34,857 nucleotides of DNA from Nitrososphaerales archaeon (GCA_023256355.1 JAGDXJ010000038.1:1-34857); one strand, 5' to 3'; shown: positions 17,600 to 25,318, counted from the first letter of the stretch. Numbers and translations are program-made. Notes: generated from the letters alone by a model not told the origin.

Positions 17600-18451
17600 C
17601 TAGAAAGATATGTTTTTAATATCAAATCTGAAAGAATAAGTCCCTTCATATTCAGTTTTAACAGCAAAAAGGCTTCCCCCAAGGTCATCCGGTGAATCTG
17701 CAGAGGTTATGAACAAGGTCTTAAGGTCTTTGTCCCCAAAATTGCACGAAGATGTATTTTTTGCTGGGACTTTTATTTCAATCAGTTTTTTATTTTCATC
17801 TGGATTCCAGCGAATTACCTTACCCCCTCCCCACATAGCTACCCAAAGCATGCCTTCTTTATCAATTGTCATGCCATCAGGAACGCCTTCTTCATTTTTT
17901 AAATCAGCAGCAACTCCTGCATATTTTAGGTTCATCATTCTGTCATATTCATACGTCGTTACCTTTTTTGTCGGTGAATCTATAATGTAAAAAACTTTCT
18001 TTTTTGTGTTCCATGCGAGGCCGTTTGAAATTGTCATTTTTTCCAAAATTTTTTTGAAATTCTTACCGTTAAAAGAATAAAGAGATCCAATCGGTCTTTT
18101 TTGATCAAGATCCATTGTGCCAATAATTATTAAACCATCGGGGCTAACTTTTCCGTCGTTAAACCTTGTATTAATGTTGTTTTCTACTTCTGCTAATTTT
18201 TTTACCTCTTTACCGTTATCTATAAGATAGAGCGAATGACCAGCGCTAGCAATTATTTCTTCTTTATTTGTTAAAAAAACGGCTGACACCATTTCCGGCA
18301 TATCGATGTGCGTTATTTCTTCTCCAAAAGTCCTTGATGTATAAATTTTTTTGTCCTCTATGTCAACCCAGTAAATCAAATCTTTTATCTCGTCGTATAT
18401 AGGACCTTCCCCTAGCTTGTTTATCTTTCTGTAAATTGTCTTTACTTCCAA
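17600..18451 (-). CDS. SMP-30/gluconolactonase family lactonase
   Basis: This six-bladed propeller protein of 283 residues probably hydrolyses glucono-1,5-lactone to gluconate. The metal-binding residues of the SMP-30 family are visible: Glu15 in LGEGPIYDE, Asn in RFNDGKVSPDG, Asn in ISNGLAWN, and Asp in GVPDGMTID. The start is TTG at 18449-18451; no ATG is nearby, and the family motif begins about residue 13, so it fits. It is divergent from gluconate dehydratase and near glucose dehydrogenase, which makes a gluconolactonase role likely. Confidence 0.85.
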   Translation of the reverse strand: MEVKTIYRKINKLGEGPIYDEIKDLIYWVDIEDKKIYTSRTFGEEITHIDMPEMVSAVFLTNKEEIIASAGHSLYLIDNGKEVKKLAEVENNINTRFNDGKVSPDGLIIIGTMDLDQKRPIGSLYSFNGKNFKKILEKMTISNGLAWNTKKKVFYIIDSPTKKVTTYEYDRMMNLKYAGVAADLKNEEGVPDGMTIDKEGMLWVAMWGGGKVIRWNPDENKKLIEIKVPAKNTSSCNFGDKDLKTLFITSADSPDDLGGSLFAVKTEYEGTYSFRFDIKNISF

Positions 18452-18461
18452 TTCGTTTATT

Positions 18462-18491
18462 TTTAAGCTTTAACGTAGATTTAAGCTTTAA
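18462..18491. repeat. Tandem TTTAAGCTTTAA repeats in a divergent promoter region
   Basis: Two exact 12-base copies, TTTAAGCTTTAA at 18462-18473 and 18480-18491, are 18 bases apart. Each is nearly palindromic around AAGCTT. They lie between the gluconolactonase start and gluconate dehydratase. They may be operator half-sites, or one may act as the lactonase TATA element (the outer copy is centred about 34 bases before its TTG start). Confidence 0.55.
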
Positions 18492-18523
18492 AAACAATTA
18501 AATAAAATTAAATTAATAACACG

Positions 18524-18529
18524 TTTATA
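18524..18529 (+). promoter_or_regulatory. TATA box of the gluconate dehydratase gene
   Basis: TTTATA is centred about 25 bases before the ATG at 18552, suggesting a leaderless transcript. Confidence 0.55.
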
Positions 18530-18551
18530 CCAGAATTATAATTATAAAGTC

Positions 18552-19739
18552 ATGAGCAAAATACAGAAAATAGAACCCATAGTTTTAGGAGAAAAAAGCG
18601 GTCCAGCTACATGGGCTTCATTGATGATACTTGTGCGCGTTGAAACTTCTGATGGTATGGTAGGTTATGGTGAAGCTGTGCCAACCCTGAGGATTGGTCC
18701 AGTTGTTGAATCGATCAGAGAAGTTTCGAAAGTTTATGTTGGGAAAGATCCGTTTGAAATTGAAGCTAATATGAAGGAATGGGAGAAACATGATTTTTAC
18801 CTTCACAGCTCCTTTGAGTCAACTACGGCGCTAAGCTCTGTCGATATTGCCTTGCATGATATATTAGGTAAATACCTAAAGGAACCAGTTTACAAGCTAC
18901 TGGGGGGCAAAGTTAGGGACAAGATTCCTGTTTACGCAAATGGATGGTACAGCAACTGCAAAACCCCGGATGATTTTTCAGCTAAGGCTAAAGATACAGT
19001 GAACAAGGGCTATAAAGGGCTTAAGTTTGATCCATTCGGAGGAGAATGGGATTCTATTTCCGATGAAGCTCTCAAGAAAGCATCTGAAATCGTAAAAAGC
19101 ATAAGAGAAGCTGTGGGAGACCATGTTTATCTTATGATCGAGCATCACGGCAGGTTTAATCCAGATGCCGCTGTAAAAATAGCAAATGAACTTTCACAGT
19201 ATGATCCGCTTTTTATGGAAGAGCCTGTTCATCCATGGAATATGATGGGTTTAAGGGATTATAGAGCTAAATCATCAGTTAGAGTCGCGCTTGGAGAAAG
19301 AATAATATCAAAAGAACAGGCTCTTGAATATATATCTGAGGACCTTGTTGATGTGCTGCAGCCAGATATATGTAACATCGGTGGCTTTACAGAATTAAAG
19401 AAGCTTTCTGCGTTAACAGAAGCTTATGGAGTGCTATTGGCGCCTCACAACGCATTCGGTCCTGTTCAAAACGCGGCAACAATTCAGTTTGATGCATGGG
19501 TTCCCGGTCTTTTAATTCAAGAATCTTTCTATGATTATTTTCCTGAGTGGAAAAGAAATCTTGTAAAAAACATGACGCCGGTAGTCAACGGATACTATGA
19601 GGTTAAAGATGGTCCAGGTCTTTCCTTAGAAATTGATGAAAGTGTTCTAGAAAGCTACAGGACAACTGGAGAAGAAGAGTTTAACCCAAATGAACCTGTA
19701 TGGGTAGTCAGAGGGACGTGGTTAACTAGGACCATCTGA
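18552..19739 (+). CDS. gnaD: Gluconate dehydratase (enolase superfamily)
   Basis: The 395-residue enzyme dehydrates gluconate, and possibly galactonate, to 2-keto-3-deoxygluconate. It resembles the Sulfolobus GnaD protein from end to end as I remember it: EPIVL start, SATWAS-like GPATWAS, and VWVVRGTW near the C-terminus. Enolase-superfamily residues are present: Lys158 (GLKFDPFGG), Glu197 (IEHHGRF), Glu223/224 (FMEEPVHPWN), Glu249 (LGERII) and His299 (APHNAFGP). It is the only plus-strand gene of the glucose cluster and overlaps the convergent glucose dehydrogenase gene by 14 bases. Confidence 0.92.
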   Translation: MSKIQKIEPIVLGEKSGPATWASLMILVRVETSDGMVGYGEAVPTLRIGPVVESIREVSKVYVGKDPFEIEANMKEWEKHDFYLHSSFESTTALSSVDIALHDILGKYLKEPVYKLLGGKVRDKIPVYANGWYSNCKTPDDFSAKAKDTVNKGYKGLKFDPFGGEWDSISDEALKKASEIVKSIREAVGDHVYLMIEHHGRFNPDAAVKIANELSQYDPLFMEEPVHPWNMMGLRDYRAKSSVRVALGERIISKEQALEYISEDLVDVLQPDICNIGGFTELKKLSALTEAYGVLLAPHNAFGPVQNAATIQFDAWVPGLLIQESFYDYFPEWKRNLVKNMTPVVNGYYEVKDGPGLSLEIDESVLESYRTTGEEEFNPNEPVWVVRGTWLTRTI

Positions 19740-20814
19740 TTATTCTTTTTATTTCTCCTTTTCCATCACCATTAAGTGCTTCTACACTTTTTTCAGGAAC
19801 GTCTTCATCAGTAATTATTTCTTCTAAAAGGTTTCCATAAATCTCCTTCCACATAGAAAGATAGTTTAACGCTTCGACATAATGTTGTTTTGCTCCGTCT
19901 ACAGTTCCGAAAACAGTTATGTTTTTTTCAACTGCTTCAGTCAACATTTCTCCGGTTATGTTTATGTTTCCCGCTAATGTTGTCCCAAATAATATCTCTA
20001 CTCCGTTATATTTGAGTGCCTGAAGTCCCTTTCCAACTATTTCTGGCCTACCGGTTGTGTCCACAAAGATGTCAGATATCAAGCTTTTTACATCGATTTT
20101 AATCGCATCTTCCTGAATAAAATCCGCGCCAATCCTTTTGCATATGTTTGAAGCAACACCTTCTTTATCGCTCCTCGATATCAAGGTAACTTGAAACCCG
20201 TGAGTAATGAAGAGCATAGAAAAGAGAATTCCTATAGGACCTGCACCTATTATGGTTACTTTTTTGCACCAGTATGAACCGTCTGAACATGTTTTTACAG
20301 ACCTGTTAGAAACGGTTTGATAAACTTCGTATGCTTTTACCAGATTTTTTAAAGGTTCGGTCAAAACGGCTAGCTTGCCCAGATTTTTATCTTTTACCTT
20401 TACGAGGTATTCTTCTTCATCTATAAAATATTCTCTCATAAACCCATCTTTGCCTCTTATTCCCGCTTCTACAAAATCTCCATCTTCACAGTTATCCTGC
20501 CTTCCTATTTTACACTGGATGCATTTTCCAGGCCTCCTAACAATAGGAACAACTAGATCTCCAGGTTTTAAGGACTTAACTTTTTCACCTGTATCCATAA
20601 CCTGTGCAAGCCCTTCATGACCCAGCACCAGTAAGTCTTTGTCAGCTTCAGGTCTTGCGAAATTAAGTAGCCCATTTATTATGCCCCTGTCAGTTCCGCA
20701 GATCCCCGTATAAAGGGTCTTTAAAAGAACCTGTTCGTTTACTGGTTTGTCAGGAGGCATAACTTCTGTCAGAAAGGCGCCTTTTTGTCCTATCTTTACT
20801 GCAATGCCCTTCAT
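19726..20814 (-). CDS. gdh: Zinc-dependent glucose 1-dehydrogenase
   Basis: This MDR-family enzyme (362 residues) oxidises glucose, often also galactose, to the lactone with NAD(P). Catalytic zinc ligands match the Sulfolobus enzyme: Cys39 (GICGTDRG), His66 and Glu67 (LGHEG), with Glu153 in LTEPL. The structural-zinc lobe is PGKCIQCKIGRQDNCEDGD, and the nucleotide fold is IIGAGPIG (188-195). VVPIVRRPGKC is typical of archaeal glucose dehydrogenases. It starts two bases after the KDG aldolase stop, so the two are co-transcribed. Confidence 0.92.
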   Translation of the reverse strand: MKGIAVKIGQKGAFLTEVMPPDKPVNEQVLLKTLYTGICGTDRGIINGLLNFARPEADKDLLVLGHEGLAQVMDTGEKVKSLKPGDLVVPIVRRPGKCIQCKIGRQDNCEDGDFVEAGIRGKDGFMREYFIDEEEYLVKVKDKNLGKLAVLTEPLKNLVKAYEVYQTVSNRSVKTCSDGSYWCKKVTIIGAGPIGILFSMLFITHGFQVTLISRSDKEGVASNICKRIGADFIQEDAIKIDVKSLISDIFVDTTGRPEIVGKGLQALKYNGVEILFGTTLAGNINITGEMLTEAVEKNITVFGTVDGAKQHYVEALNYLSMWKEIYGNLLEEIITDEDVPEKSVEALNGDGKGEIKRIIRWS

Positions 20815-20816
20815 AT

Positions 20817-21665
20817 TTATACAACCTCATCAAGAAGTTTTTCCTGTGACTCTTCTAAATCGTTTAATGGGAAAGGCATGTAATTTTTTGGATTGGCTTC
20901 TTTTAACACTTTTTTTCTAAAAAGATAATAATACGGCTTTGGAAACTCATAAAGCGCCAAATTTTTCATGATTTTGACAATTTCTCCGTGTGCGTCAACC
21001 GACCTTTCGTCATAAACTTTAACTATTTTATCTGAAAAATTGGATGTTCCACATACGCCCCCTGCGGCCCCTACACTAACTGATGGGAGCAAAAGATCAT
21101 CCTGTCCCTGATATACGTAAAAGTCTTTTGGCAGTTCATTTAAAAACATTTGAAAAGTTCTTAGATCACCAGAACTGTCCTTTAGCCCTTTAACGTTGCT
21201 GTTTTCTCTTATCAGCTTTGTCAACGTTTCAGGAATTATTGCATTGCCAGTAAATTGAGGTATGTTGTATATAATTATTGGCATATCGATCTTCGATACC
21301 CTATTTAGGTAGGAAAGTATGGTTTCCTGGCTTATTTTAAAATAGAACGGCACAACTACAACAGCAGCATCATAACCCAGATCTTTTGATGTCTTGATCA
21401 TCTTCAAGGTTTCTTCAAAATTGTTTCTGCTTACCCCTGCGTAGGCCGCAATCCCTGAAGGCTTACGTTTGATCGTCGCTTCAAGCATCGTTTTATGTTT
21501 ATCAAAGCTAAAGAAGGCAAAAAGCCCAGTAGAACCCATCGGGAATATGCCTTTTACTCCAATATTTTTTAAAAATGTTAAGAGTGAATCAAGATCTTCT
21601 ACGTTTATATCGCCGTTTCTTACAGGAGTTATCATTGGTGTGATGATACCTTTTACCAAGCTCAT
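20817..21665 (-). CDS. kdgA: 2-keto-3-deoxygluconate aldolase (DHDPS/NAL family)
   Basis: The enzyme splits 2-keto-3-deoxygluconate into pyruvate and glyceraldehyde. With the ATG at 21665 it has 282 residues. Schiff-base Lys162 lies in VKGLKDSSGD, catalytic Tyr133 in IIYNIPQFTG, and the substrate loop is PMGSTG (42-47). The segments FPMGSTG, YNIPQFT, YQGQDDLL and GGVCGTSNFSD look close to the Picrophilus/Thermoplasma KDG-specific aldolases and less like the Sulfolobus enzyme that also takes the phosphorylated sugar. I infer the non-phosphorylative route. An upstream TTG at 21674 would add three residues and is less likely. Glucose dehydrogenase follows. Confidence 0.88.
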   Translation of the reverse strand: MSLVKGIITPMITPVRNGDINVEDLDSLLTFLKNIGVKGIFPMGSTGLFAFFSFDKHKTMLEATIKRKPSGIAAYAGVSRNNFEETLKMIKTSKDLGYDAAVVVVPFYFKISQETILSYLNRVSKIDMPIIIYNIPQFTGNAIIPETLTKLIRENSNVKGLKDSSGDLRTFQMFLNELPKDFYVYQGQDDLLLPSVSVGAAGGVCGTSNFSDKIVKVYDERSVDAHGEIVKIMKNLALYEFPKPYYYLFRKKVLKEANPKNYMPFPLNDLEESQEKLLDEVV

Positions 21666-21719
21666 AACACACAATTGTTTTTTAACAGATTTACACGTTT
21701 CTAAACAAACAAAAAATGA

Positions 21720-22328
21720 TTACTTTAAACAATCTTTAATTCCTTTTAGAATCAAGTACATCGCTACAGCTCCTGGATCTAAATGCCCCCTGCTGTTTTC
21801 TCCATAGTAGCTTGCCCTTCCGATGGTTGCGACCATATTTTTTGTTGAGTTCATACCTTCTTCAGCCGCTTTTAAGGCTCTGTTTAAAACGGTTTCTACC
21901 TGTCCTTTTTCTTCTAGGTTTTCAGTAAAAGGATAGAGCACATCCAAAAAAGTTTTTTGTCCTCTTTTAGCGCCTCCCAGTTCTTCGACAGTTTTTATTG
22001 CTTCTTCAAACATTCGTTTAAGCTCATTTATCGTTAACTCTTTTTTTCCTTTTGATATCCTTCCCATAGCTACCAGCATAGAGCCAAAAAGCGTTCCAAA
22101 TGTTCCAGAAGCTTCTTCCATTATGGTCTTTCCTGCTTCATCCAAAAGTTTCCATATCTCGTTAGAATTTAAGTCTTTATCTAGGGCTCTAAAGCCTCTG
22201 CTTATGTTCACACCAAAATCAGAGTCTCCAATTTCCGAATCCAGGTCAGTAAGCAGCCTTTCATTTTTCTGGATTTCCGTGGAAGCATGCTTTAGAAAAC
22301 ATCTGAAGAATTCTGCATCAAAATTCAT
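21720..22328 (-). CDS. dhaL: Dihydroxyacetone-kinase family subunit DhaL
   Basis: DhaL is the helical nucleotide-binding subunit; it phosphorylates the sugar held by DhaK. From the ATG at 22328 the 202-residue protein keeps the Mg-binding Asp30, Asp35 and Asp37 (LDSEIGDSDFG), numbered as in E. coli DhaL, and the GRASYYGENSRGHLDPGA end. Two positions are odd: His38 is Phe, and Ser80 of the GGASG loop is Phe77 (ASGTFGTLFG). GDKT is also GQKT. GGTGAT six bases before this ATG is a good ribosome site; a TTG three bases earlier is the alternative. The ATG overlaps the dhaK stop (TGATG). No DhaM gene is seen. Confidence 0.88.
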   Translation of the reverse strand: MNFDAEFFRCFLKHASTEIQKNERLLTDLDSEIGDSDFGVNISRGFRALDKDLNSNEIWKLLDEAGKTIMEEASGTFGTLFGSMLVAMGRISKGKKELTINELKRMFEEAIKTVEELGGAKRGQKTFLDVLYPFTENLEEKGQVETVLNRALKAAEEGMNSTKNMVATIGRASYYGENSRGHLDPGAVAMYLILKGIKDCLK

Positions 22329-23347
22329 CAAGACATCACCGTACTGGCCATAGGAATGGTCTTTACCACAGGCGTAAGAGCCGGCGCAGAAAACAATCTT
22401 TTCATTTCTTCATCAACTTTCAAAATTGCAACTCTGGTGCCCTGCATTTCTATAGATGTTAAAAACTCTCCTACCCAGCTTGCATACGTTTTAAGTCCCA
22501 AGCCATTAAGGTAATTCATTACGTCTCTGTAAAAAACAAGTTTTTCCATGTAGGGTGTTCCCCCTGTCCCCTGTACAACTGCTATTATTTCATCTCCTTT
22601 TTTTACATTCAAATCTTCAACAAGCTTATCGACCATAATTTTTGCCAGCTCCGCAGAAGGAACATACTTTATCCTCTGTACACCGGGTTCTCCATGGATG
22701 CCTATACCAAATTCTATTTCGTCTTCTTTAAGTTCAAAAGAATACTTTCCAGCCGCTGGAACGCTGCAGGGTGTCAGAGCCACCCCTATATCTCTACCAT
22801 TATCTATTACCTTCTGGGCTATCCGTTTAACTTCTGCTATTTCCATACCTTCTTCAGCAGCGGCTCCAGCGATCTTGTGTGCAAGAACAGTAATCGTTGT
22901 GCCCCTTCTCATTTGTTTATCTTTAAGGGCAACATCATCATTAGATATAACGAGTTCTGTTTTTATACTATCATCCTCAGCCAGCTTCATAGCTGCCTTA
23001 AAATTTATCTTATCACCTGTATAATTCATTATTACAGAAAGAACGCCTTTTTCCGTTGCAACCGTTTTCATTGCCTGATAAATCTGCATAGTTGAAGGGG
23101 ATGTAAAGACAGCACCCGCTATCGCAGCGTCCAACATCCCGTAACCTACAAAGCCGCCATAAGCTGGTTCATGCCCGCTGCCCCCTCCTGTAATTATAGC
23201 CACCTTGTCTTTTTTCCTGTATTTTCTGTATATGTTATTGTACTTTGGATCTAGTTCTATAAGTTCTGGGAAAGCCATGACCAAGCCTTCAAGCATTTCA
23301 CGCACTTCTTCTCCAGGTTTGTTCAAAATCTTTTTTATCATAGTCAT
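22328..23347 (-). CDS. dhaK: Dihydroxyacetone-kinase family subunit DhaK
   Basis: DhaK binds the triose, covalently in dihydroxyacetone kinases, for phosphorylation by DhaL. The 339-residue protein has His59 in GGGSGHEPAYGGFVG (E. coli His56), Asp112 in NYTGD (Asp109) and His218 in GIGIHGEPG, the residue that forms the hemiaminal with the substrate. All catalytic residues are thus kept. Dihydroxyacetone kinases of this superfamily, including human triokinase, can also phosphorylate D-glyceraldehyde. Its neighbours make glyceraldehyde (KDG aldolase downstream), so I infer a glyceraldehyde or triose kinase. The start codon sits in a perfect palindrome. Confidence 0.9.
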   Translation of the reverse strand: MTMIKKILNKPGEEVREMLEGLVMAFPELIELDPKYNNIYRKYRKKDKVAIITGGGSGHEPAYGGFVGYGMLDAAIAGAVFTSPSTMQIYQAMKTVATEKGVLSVIMNYTGDKINFKAAMKLAEDDSIKTELVISNDDVALKDKQMRRGTTITVLAHKIAGAAAEEGMEIAEVKRIAQKVIDNGRDIGVALTPCSVPAAGKYSFELKEDEIEFGIGIHGEPGVQRIKYVPSAELAKIMVDKLVEDLNVKKGDEIIAVVQGTGGTPYMEKLVFYRDVMNYLNGLGLKTYASWVGEFLTSIEMQGTRVAILKVDEEMKRLFSAPALTPVVKTIPMASTVMS

Positions 23348-23355
23348 ACTATGAT
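23337..23355. promoter_or_regulatory. Palindrome over the dhaK start codon
   Basis: ATCATAGT and ACTATGAT form perfect 8-base arms around CAT, whose complement is the dhaK ATG. The minus-strand TATA-like stretch CATAAAAAAAT lies about 26 bases upstream of that ATG. Because the transcript probably starts at the ATG, the palindrome would cover the transcription start, a good place for a repressor. Confidence 0.5.
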
Positions 23356-23443
23356 CAAGCTAGGTATTATTTTTTTATGTAAAAAAGAACATGTAAGAAC
23401 CGGAATCCTTTTTTTATTTATAAAAAAGCAAATTCAAAAAAGC

Positions 23444-23452
23444 TTAAATAAA
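23444..23452 (+). promoter_or_regulatory. TATA-like box of htpX
   Basis: TTAAATAAA is centred about 25 bases before the htpX ATG at 23473. The 125-base region is shared with the divergent dhaK promoter. Confidence 0.45.
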
Positions 23453-23472
23453 CTATCATAATAAGCTTCATT

Positions 23473-24426
23473 ATGGATTTAGGGTTTCTTAAATTCAGGT
23501 TATCAATGTATTTAACATTGGTTCTTATTGTAGGCTTTACAGCGCTCTTTATCGGCTTCATTTTGTCTTTAGCGGGAATAACCAACATTTTTATCATAAC
23601 GGGTTTTGTTGCAATCATCAACATAGTAGAGTGGCTTTATGGACCAAAGCTCATTGACCTGATCTATCATGTCAGGGAGGCAAAACCTGGGGAATTGCAG
23701 GAAGTTCGCGACGCTATACACAGGATTTCAGAGAGAGCTGGAATTAAAGAGCCTAAACTCATGATAGCTGATATAGATATGCCCAATGCTTTTGCATACG
23801 GTTCTCCAGTAACAGGTAACAGAGTAGCTGTAACAAGAGGTCTTTTAAGAATACTAAATACACAGGAAATAGAAGCTGTCTTGGGTCATGAACTGGGTCA
23901 TATAAGGCACAGGGACGTACAGGTTATGCTTTTTGTTTCTGTTCTGCCAGCAATTCTTTACTATATAGCTTATACGTTTATGCTGAGCTCTTTCTTCGAT
24001 GAAAGAGGAAACGCCAGCGTTCTGGCCATAATCGGATTCTTATCCTTTATAGGATATTTTATACTTAACCTGTTCGTTCTAGCCTTCAGTAGGAGCCGGG
24101 AAACCTATGCAGATATACACGCCACTCAAGTCGTGGATGACGGAGCTAAAAAGCTGAGGGGAGCGTTGGCTAAGCTTTACATTTATTCTTATGTGGTTCA
24201 TAACAGGAAACCAAAAGAAGCAAAAGTTACATCTACAACTAGAGCTCTTTTCATAATAGATCCATCTTCGTTAAACCCGGATGACCTGAAAAATCTTTCA
24301 ATGGAAGAAGCTATAGAATACGTTTCATCCAGAAAGATGAGTACATTGGAAAAGATTGAAGAATTATTCTCAACTCATCCGAACATAATAAAGAGATTGA
24401 ATCTTTTAAAGAAATTGGAGAATTAG
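23473..24426 (+). CDS. htpX: HtpX-type membrane zinc metalloprotease
   Basis: This 317-residue M48 peptidase takes part in membrane protein quality control. Two N-terminal membrane segments (about 8-32 and 36-56) and two central ones (about 150-172 and 182-206) surround the zinc motif HELGH (139-143). The third ligand is likely the Glu in SRSRETYADIHA. The active site faces the cytosol in known HtpX. Its stop is followed after one base by the SRP19 gene, so both membrane-related genes appear co-transcribed. Confidence 0.92.
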   Translation: MDLGFLKFRLSMYLTLVLIVGFTALFIGFILSLAGITNIFIITGFVAIINIVEWLYGPKLIDLIYHVREAKPGELQEVRDAIHRISERAGIKEPKLMIADIDMPNAFAYGSPVTGNRVAVTRGLLRILNTQEIEAVLGHELGHIRHRDVQVMLFVSVLPAILYYIAYTFMLSSFFDERGNASVLAIIGFLSFIGYFILNLFVLAFSRSRETYADIHATQVVDDGAKKLRGALAKLYIYSYVVHNRKPKEAKVTSTTRALFIIDPSSLNPDDLKNLSMEEAIEYVSSRKMSTLEKIEELFSTHPNIIKRLNLLKKLEN

Positions 24427-24427
24427 A

Positions 24428-24718
24428 ATGAAAGAAAAAGATAAGCAGATAATCTGGTTAGATTATTTTGACTCTAGTTTAAGCAAAAGCAACGGAAGAA
24501 AAGTACCTAAATCTTTAGCCTTATCTACTCCAAGGCCTGAAAGCATAGAAGAAGGTTTAAAGAGGCTGGGATTAAAATATGAAGTTCATCAAGCCAGGCA
24601 CCCTAAGAGACACTGGAAGCTAACATACTATTTTCAGGTCGAGAAGAAGATGAAGAAGCAACAGCTCTTGAGAAAATTATCAGAAACCGTTAAAGGTATT
24701 AAGACTTTTTCTCATTAA
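24428..24718 (+). CDS. srp19: Signal recognition particle protein SRP19
   Basis: The 96-residue protein matches SRP19, which binds helices 6 and 8 of archaeal SRP RNA and helps SRP54 assemble. Features are IIWLDYFDSSLSKSNGRKVPKSLA and a central helix followed by HPKRHWK. Its start is one base after htpX. The 3' end overlaps the convergent zinc-ribbon gene by 20 bases. Confidence 0.9.
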   Translation: MKEKDKQIIWLDYFDSSLSKSNGRKVPKSLALSTPRPESIEEGLKRLGLKYEVHQARHPKRHWKLTYYFQVEKKMKKQQLLRKLSETVKGIKTFSH

Positions 24719-24893
24719 GCCACCAGTTAAGGTACTCCTTTTTTGTATCAAGTTTTTGTTTTAATCTTTTTTTATCGGAAAGTTCAATAAGCTGTTGCTT
24801 TGATACATACAGTCCACACTTTTTACATACATACATTTTAGTAGAGATTTCATAAAAAAGGGGTCCGCCGCATTCAGGACATGTATAATCCAT
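24699..24893 (-). CDS. Small zinc-ribbon protein
   Basis: The 64-residue protein has two CxxC knuckles, CPECGG and CKKCG (residues about 5-26), then a basic helix ending in KEYLNWWLNEKKS. It resembles short archaeal zinc-ribbon proteins of unknown function, possibly RNA- or DNA-binding. It overlaps SRP19 tail to tail by 20 bases, so transcripts would be antisense at their ends. The ATG at 24893 places the first knuckle at the N-terminus, as usual. Confidence 0.7.
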   Translation of the reverse strand: MDYTCPECGGPLFYEISTKMYVCKKCGLYVSKQQLIELSDKKRLKQKLDTKKEYLNWWLNEKKS

Positions 24894-25020
24894 GTAAAAG
24901 GGTGTTATACCATCTTATTTTAATTTTTTCCCAAAACTTATGAAATATATTAAAGGGATAAATAGGTTAAAAAAAGCTACGTAAATAATTATTTTCAAAT
25001 TTTTTATGCATTAAAATACT

Positions 25021-25039
25021 TAAAGATGAATCATCTTTA
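25021..25039. promoter_or_regulatory. Perfect 19-base palindrome between divergent genes
   Basis: TAAAGATGA and TCATCTTTA are exact reverse complements around one A. The site lies in a 219-base AT-rich gap between the zinc-ribbon gene (minus) and the small protein gene at 25113 (plus), about 50 bases before the plus-strand TATA box. A one-base loop makes an RNA hairpin unlikely, so a dimeric regulator's operator is the better reading. I see nothing else in the gap apart from promoters. Confidence 0.5.
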
Positions 25040-25112
25040 CTGCTGATTATAAAAATCCGTTTAATGTTAATTAAAACAGCGCAAAACTTTAAAATCCTTG
25101 TACAAACTAACT

Positions 25113-25310
25113 ATGAGTATGAATAAACAGCTGTTGAACTCGTTTAAGATTAACGATAAGGTCAAGACTGACCTAAACGTTGAAGGGACAGTAGTAAATT
25201 ACGTGGAAATTCAGGGGAAAATATACATAAAGATTAAGTGGAAAAACGGAACATTTGGGGTTTATGGTCCAGAAGAAGTTAAAAGGTACAACATAAAAAA
25301 GGTGGCGTAG
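25113..25310 (+). CDS. Small beta-rich protein of unknown function
   Basis: The 65-residue protein (from the ATG at 25113) reads as a small beta-barrel, with alternating hydrophobics in DLNVEGTVVNYVEIQGKIYI and IKIKWKNGTFGVYGPEEV, rather like SH3 or KOW folds. No family is recognised. TTTAAAA at 25088-25094 is 22 bases before ATG 25113 and 28 before a second in-frame ATG at 25119, so either may be the leaderless start; a TTG at 25098 is less likely. The DUF1512 gene follows after eight bases, suggesting an operon. Confidence 0.6.
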   Translation: MSMNKQLLNSFKINDKVKTDLNVEGTVVNYVEIQGKIYIKIKWKNGTFGVYGPEEVKRYNIKKVA

Positions 25311-25318
25311 CTTAGAAT

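Noticed and set aside
22694-23095. Plus-strand open frames opposite dhaK (133 and 108 codons)
   Set aside because: They are antisense shadows of dhaK, whose catalytic motifs are all present on the minus strand.
13733-23347. Glycerol or dihydroxyacetone catabolism as the main role of dhaKL
   Set aside because: No glycerol dehydrogenase, glycerol uptake or dihydroxyacetone-forming gene is nearby, while a glyceraldehyde-forming aldolase is. It remains possible as a side role.
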